DNA from: Bacteroidota bacterium | GTDB lineage: Bacteria; Bacteroidota; Bacteroidia; Chitinophagales; Chitinophagaceae | DNA: 18,936 bases | Assembly (NCBI GenBank): GCA_023386395.1 | Contig: JAEWJV010000362.1 | Coordinates: forward strand, 1-18,936 | Direction of reading: 5' to 3' | Shown here: one piece after another, positions 15,400 to 18,936 of the stretch | Layout of the letters: each line of letters opens with the position of its first letter | Position numbering within the stretch: position 1 is the first letter of the stretch | The notes under the pieces: generated by a model | Told to the model about the DNA's origin: nothing | The model's database searches: none | What the model saw: the letters and a program-made list of their open reading frames with translations, nothing else | Made by a program: the position numbers and the translations under genes

Positions 15400-16821
15400 T
15401 TAAAACCTGATGCTCTGGTAAATGTTAAGGTATTGTTGCACAGACTTTTCCCAACTGTTATCAATCTGCATCATGTGTTTGCGCATACGGCCAAGGCTTT
15501 TTTTATCGTCATAATATAAACCAACAGCACGGCTTACTGCATGCACAATATCTCCAACAGATGCCTGGCTGAAACGAATGCCCCATCCTTGCCAGTCGCC
15601 CATATCTGTAACCGTATCAATTAAACCACCAGTGCTTCTTACCATGGGCACAGTGCCATACCGCATTGAATACATCTGGTTAAGGCCACAGGGCTCAACA
15701 CGGCTTGGCATTAATAAAAAATCTGCACTGGCATACATGCGATGACTGAGCGCTTCGTTATAACCAATCATAACATTATAACTGCCGGGAAAAGTATCAA
15801 GCAGTTGTGTTAACTGCCACTCCACACCCGGCTCTCCGCTGCCGAGTACCAAAAAATTCACATAACCCTGCATGCCATATAAAGAGGATGCAATGGCATC
15901 AGGTAAAAGGTCTGCAGCCTTCTCGCCTACCAATCTCCCGATAAAAACAATTAATGGTTTTTGAGGATCAAGATTAAATTCCTTACATAAAGCCTCTTTA
16001 TTTTTTTGCTTCAGCTTATCAACATCAGCAACAGTATAATTATGGTCTATAAGTTTATCAGTTGCAGGATCCCATACTTCTCCATCAATGCCATTCAGCA
16101 CGCCTAAACATTTGCCACGTTCATATTCAAACAAAGCCTCGAGCCCGTTTGAATTCCAGCGCAGCTCTTCCATATAACTCCAGCTTACTGTGTTTACCCG
16201 CCAGGCATTTTTAATTGCGGAAGCAAGTGGGTTTATTGTTCCATTCCATTCAAGCAAACCTCCTTTCCATGTATCCCATGCAGTAATATAACGACTCTCA
16301 TCCCAGCCCATCCAACCTTGATATTGGGCGTTGTGAATAGTAAGCACTGTAGGTATAGAAGCAAGCCTGTTGTATTGATAACAGTATTTCATCATGAATG
16401 GCACAAGCCCCACATGATAGTCGTGGCAATGAACAATATCTGGCTTATGCTGCCATTGGTCAAGCCAGTTAATAACAGCAATTTGAAAAGCTACGTAGCG
16501 CTGCGTATCATCATCATAGCCATATATTTTTTCACGGTCGAGCAGGCCGTTTATATCTACGAGATAAAGATCAAATCCAAGTGTATTATGCCGTTCTTTT
16601 ATAATGGTATAATCAAACCACCAGTTATCAAGATTGGTTCTTCCTTTAAAATCAACATCCCAGTCGTTGGCATATAAAAACTTAGTGCGGTGCATTGGCA
16701 TTATAACTTTTGCATAATGCCCGGCCTTAACCTGGTATTTGGGTAAAGCGCCAACTACATCGCCTAAACCGCCGGCCTTTGCAACCGGGTAACATTCAAA
16801 ACTCAGGTGAACTATTTCCAT
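15400..16821 (-). CDS. glgA: Glycogen synthase, GT5 family
   Basis: GlgA transfers glucose from ADP-glucose to the end of an alpha-1,4-glucan, in the cytosol. It has 473 residues, normal for bacterial GlgA. The N-terminal GT5 domain shows the sugar-nucleotide motif KAGGLGD at 15-21 (usually KTGGLGD), then PDIVHCHDYHVGLVP at 127-141 and TVLTIHNAQYQG at 158-169. The C-terminal GT-B half has FIGRLVGEKAADLL at 293-306 (R296 and K301 as the phosphate-binding pair; the residue after the lysine is Ala where many homologues have Gly) and PSRVEPCGLNQMYSMRYGTVP at 372-392 with catalytic E376, then STGGLIDTV. It is first in a glgA-glgC operon and divergent from the sugar transporter. Branching enzyme and phosphorylase are not in the window. 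Confidence 0.96.
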   Translation of the reverse strand: MEIVHLSFECYPVAKAGGLGDVVGALPKYQVKAGHYAKVIMPMHRTKFLYANDWDVDFKGRTNLDNWWFDYTIIKERHNTLGFDLYLVDINGLLDREKIYGYDDDTQRYVAFQIAVINWLDQWQHKPDIVHCHDYHVGLVPFMMKYCYQYNRLASIPTVLTIHNAQYQGWMGWDESRYITAWDTWKGGLLEWNGTINPLASAIKNAWRVNTVSWSYMEELRWNSNGLEALFEYERGKCLGVLNGIDGEVWDPATDKLIDHNYTVADVDKLKQKNKEALCKEFNLDPQKPLIVFIGRLVGEKAADLLPDAIASSLYGMQGYVNFLVLGSGEPGVEWQLTQLLDTFPGSYNVMIGYNEALSHRMYASADFLLMPSRVEPCGLNQMYSMRYGTVPMVRSTGGLIDTVTDMGDWQGWGIRFSQASVGDIVHAVSRAVGLYYDDKKSLGRMRKHMMQIDNSWEKSVQQYLNIYQSIRF

Positions 16822-16860
16822 GCAGCAATTATTTCTACGTTAGGTTTCTTCTTACGCTAC

Positions 16861-16889
16861 CAAATTAACAACTATATTGAAAGGGCAAA
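16861..16889 (-). promoter_or_regulatory. Candidate glgA promoter
   Basis: On the minus strand, TTAATTTG (16861-16868) matches seven of eight positions of the Bacteroidota -7 consensus TAnnTTTG. A TTTG (16886-16889) lies 17 bases upstream as a -33 box. The -7 box is 39 bases before the glgA ATG. The -33 TTTG falls inside one copy of the 15-bp direct repeat. This is motif matching by eye only. Confidence 0.3.
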
Positions 16890-16927
16890 ATAATTTTTAT
16901 GAAACCAGCAGCGGGCAAAATAATTTT
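16883..16927. repeat. 15-bp direct repeat in the glgA / sugar-transporter divergent region
   Basis: GGGCAAAATAATTTT is found at 16883-16897 and again, identical, at 16913-16927, exactly 30 bases apart. That is near three helical turns, so both copies face roughly the same side of the DNA. It lies between two divergent genes of glucose metabolism, which suits binding sites of a shared regulator. No regulator gene is visible nearby. Confidence 0.7.
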
Positions 16928-16995
16928 AATTGGTACGGCATAATTTAAAATGTACTAATATTACGCCACTTTTATAACGTATCAATGATTGTTAA

Positions 16996-18447
16996 ATGAG
17001 CCAGCAAACCAAATGGTCGCAATTCAGTGTTTTAGTTACAGTGTTCTTTTTCTGGGGTTTTGTAGCAGCATCTAACGATATTCTTATACCCGTTTTTAAA
17101 GACAAGCTGCATCTTTCACAACTGCAATCGCAAATGGTTTCGTTTGCATTTTACGTTGCTTATACAGTTGGTTCGGTAATATATTTTATTATTTCAAAAG
17201 TAACCGGCGGCGATATCCTAAACCGTATTGGTTTTAGAAATGGTATTTCATTAGGCCTTGTAATTTCTGCATTGGGCACATTACTATTTTACCCGGCTGC
17301 ACAAACCGCTTCATTCACTATAATGATAACCGGCCTGTTTATAGTGGGACTTGGTTTTTCGCTGCAGCAAACAGCAGCAAATCCGTTGGCAATTGTTATG
17401 GGCGATCCCAAAACAGGCGCACAACGTTTAAGCCTTGCGGGCGGGATTAATAATTTTGGAACAACCATCGGGCCCTTACTGGTAAGCTTTGCCATCTTTG
17501 GCAGTGTAACAGTCAATACCGAAGCTGTAGCAAGTATAGAAAGCGTGAAAACGCCCTATCTTATTTTAGGTGCGGTATTTATATTGGCAGCAATTATTTT
17601 CAGGTTCTCTTCTGTTCCCAATAAAATCGATCTTGATAAAATTGCATCGGAAGAAGCTGACAGTGCCAGTAAGGTTGAGCATAAAAAAAGTGTATTCAGT
17701 TACCCGCAGCTTATTATGGGCATGATAGGCATTTTTGTGTATGTGGGCGTTGAAGTGGCTACGGCTTCTAACCTGCCCGCTTTTTTACAGAAAGACCTTG
17801 CTATTTCAACCGATAAAGTTGCGCCGTTTATTTCGTTATACTGGGCGAGCCTTATGATTGGACGATGGACGCAATCTGTTGGCGCATTTGATTTGAGCAA
17901 AGGCGCAAAGCAGGTATTGCGTTTCTTTATGCCTTACATAGCATTTGGTGTTTTTATATTGGTGAATGTAATCGCCAATCACGATGTAACACCTTTTTAT
18001 TATTATCCGTTTGTTATTATTGCCATGATTGCCGGTGATATATTAAGCAAGGGCAACCCGGCAAGATTGCTTTTAATATATTCTGGCTTTGGTATAATTG
18101 CTTTATTTATAGGAATGCTTACCAAAGGAATGGTTAGCGCTTATGCATTTATGAGCGTAGGCTTATTCTGCTCCACTTTATGGCCGTGTATTTTTACACT
18201 TGCCATTGCCGGGCTTGGCAGGCATACTAATGAAGGCGCCAGCTTTCTTATTATGATGATTATGGGTGGCGGCATTGTAAGCCTGCTGCAGGGTTTTCTT
18301 GCAGATAATGTTTTAGGCATTCAATGGAGTTACCTTGTGGGCGTATGCTGCTTTCTTTACCTTGCTTTTTATGCAATAAGGGTTAAGGCTGTTCTTAAAG
18401 CACAAGGCATAGATTATGATCACCTTGAAAGTAGCGGCGGACATTAA
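16996..18447 (+). CDS. Sugar:H+ symporter, MFS FucP/GluP (glucose/galactose) family
   Basis: This inner-membrane permease should import a hexose with a proton. It has 483 residues and about twelve hydrophobic helices. Family marks: FFFWGFVAASNDILIPVFK at 17-35, where the Asn-Asp pair is typical of FucP-like carriers, and the block FSLQQTAANPLAIVMGDP at 121-138 with RLSLAGGINNFGTTIGPLL at 144-162. A charged cytoplasmic loop at about 215-232 separates the two halves. The next gene is a ROK sugar kinase, and the divergent genes make glycogen, which points to glucose as the likely substrate; this last step is inference, because fucose and galactose carriers look alike. The ATG at 16996 gives the expected N-terminus. 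Confidence 0.93.
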   Translation: MSQQTKWSQFSVLVTVFFFWGFVAASNDILIPVFKDKLHLSQLQSQMVSFAFYVAYTVGSVIYFIISKVTGGDILNRIGFRNGISLGLVISALGTLLFYPAAQTASFTIMITGLFIVGLGFSLQQTAANPLAIVMGDPKTGAQRLSLAGGINNFGTTIGPLLVSFAIFGSVTVNTEAVASIESVKTPYLILGAVFILAAIIFRFSSVPNKIDLDKIASEEADSASKVEHKKSVFSYPQLIMGMIGIFVYVGVEVATASNLPAFLQKDLAISTDKVAPFISLYWASLMIGRWTQSVGAFDLSKGAKQVLRFFMPYIAFGVFILVNVIANHDVTPFYYYPFVIIAMIAGDILSKGNPARLLLIYSGFGIIALFIGMLTKGMVSAYAFMSVGLFCSTLWPCIFTLAIAGLGRHTNEGASFLIMMIMGGGIVSLLQGFLADNVLGIQWSYLVGVCCFLYLAFYAIRVKAVLKAQGIDYDHLESSGGH

Positions 18448-18544
18448 TACAGGTTACTATAAATATTGTATATTGTATTTCATAATTAAGCACTTAAAAA
18501 ATTAAAGATCAGGATCGATAAATCATAAATCAGAAATTTTAATT

Positions 18545-18936
18545 ATGGCTTCTTCTAAGGCGGCAGTAGAACCGTTGGCAGTAGGAATTGACATCGGCGG
18601 TACAGGAACTAAATTTGGAATAGTTGATCATGTGGGCAATGTGTTATTTTCAGGTTCGATGTCAACTAAAAAACATGCGAAGGTTGAAACATTTATTGAC
18701 GAACTGCACAGGAAGGTAACAGAACTTATAGAGAAAGCCGGTGGCGCTGGCAGAATGAAAGGCATTGGCGTTGGCGCACCTAATGGAAACTTTTATACAG
18801 GCACCGTTGAATATGCTCCAAATCTGCCCTGGAAAGGTATTATCCCCCTTGCCAAATTGCTGAATGATAAATTTAAACTCCCGGTTATTTTAACCAATGA
18901 TGCCAATGCTGCCGCCGAAGGTGAAATGATATACGG
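18545..18936 (+). CDS. ROK family sugar kinase, probable glucokinase (3' end cut by window edge)
   Basis: The frame is open from the ATG at 18545 to the right edge: 130 codons of an expected 250-320. The predicted role is ATP-dependent (or polyphosphate-dependent) phosphorylation of glucose to glucose-6-phosphate in the cytosol. Seen: the phosphate-binding loop VGIDIGGTGTKFGIVD at 13-28, GIGVGAPN at 73-80, the sugar-contact NLPWKG at 93-98, and TNDANAAAEGE at 117-127 with the catalytic aspartate D119. The ROK zinc-binding cysteine motif would lie beyond the edge. The N-terminus starts directly at the kinase fold with no DNA-binding domain, so it is an enzyme rather than a ROK repressor. It lies 97 bases after the transporter on the same strand and may share its transcript. 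Confidence 0.92.
   Translation, partial: MASSKAAVEPLAVGIDIGGTGTKFGIVDHVGNVLFSGSMSTKKHAKVETFIDELHRKVTELIEKAGGAGRMKGIGVGAPNGNFYTGTVEYAPNLPWKGIIPLAKLLNDKFKLPVILTNDANAAAEGEMIY

Overview
The window looks like chromosomal DNA from a member of the Bacteroidota, most likely Chitinophagaceae-like. This rests on a SusC/SusD outer-membrane pair, AT-rich intergenic DNA, few strong Shine-Dalgarno sites, an rbfA gene followed by a LolC/E-type permease, and plant/Bacteroidota-style GlgC and GlgA. The family-level placement is an inference. I see no phage genes, transposase, CRISPR array, tRNA or rRNA. Coding is dense, and the longest gap without a gene is about 240 bases.

Left part (1-3187): a CPA1-type Na+/H+ antiporter runs off the left edge on the minus strand. 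A membrane-anchored M90/MtfA-like metallopeptidase and metF (methylenetetrahydrofolate reductase) lie on the plus strand. metF converges on the SusCD operon across a short gap holding a hairpin terminator.

Middle (3188-10880, all minus): a two-gene susC-susD operon with no linked enzymes or regulator, preceded by a gap with three inverted repeats. Upstream of that is an ABC exporter followed 18 bases later by an uncharacterised six-TM protein with a Cys/His-rich tail, probably one operon.

Plus-strand pair (11003-12658): rbfA (ribosome maturation) and a LolC/E-type permease. It converges, with only three bases between stop codons, on a class V PLP-dependent aminotransferase-like gene.

Right part (14033-18936): a carbohydrate-storage block. 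glgA and glgC (ADP-glucose synthesis and polymerisation) are on the minus strand. A FucP/GluP-type sugar transporter and a ROK sugar kinase (cut by the right edge) are on the plus strand. Uptake, phosphorylation, activation and polymerisation of glucose therefore sit around one divergent promoter region. That region carries a 15-bp direct repeat, and the glgA-glgC gap carries a perfect 26-bp tandem duplication.

Most genes belong to well-known families. No clear new multi-gene system is visible. The points most worth a second look are the unknown membrane protein paired with the ABC exporter and the repeat structures in the susC, glgC and glgA/transporter control regions.
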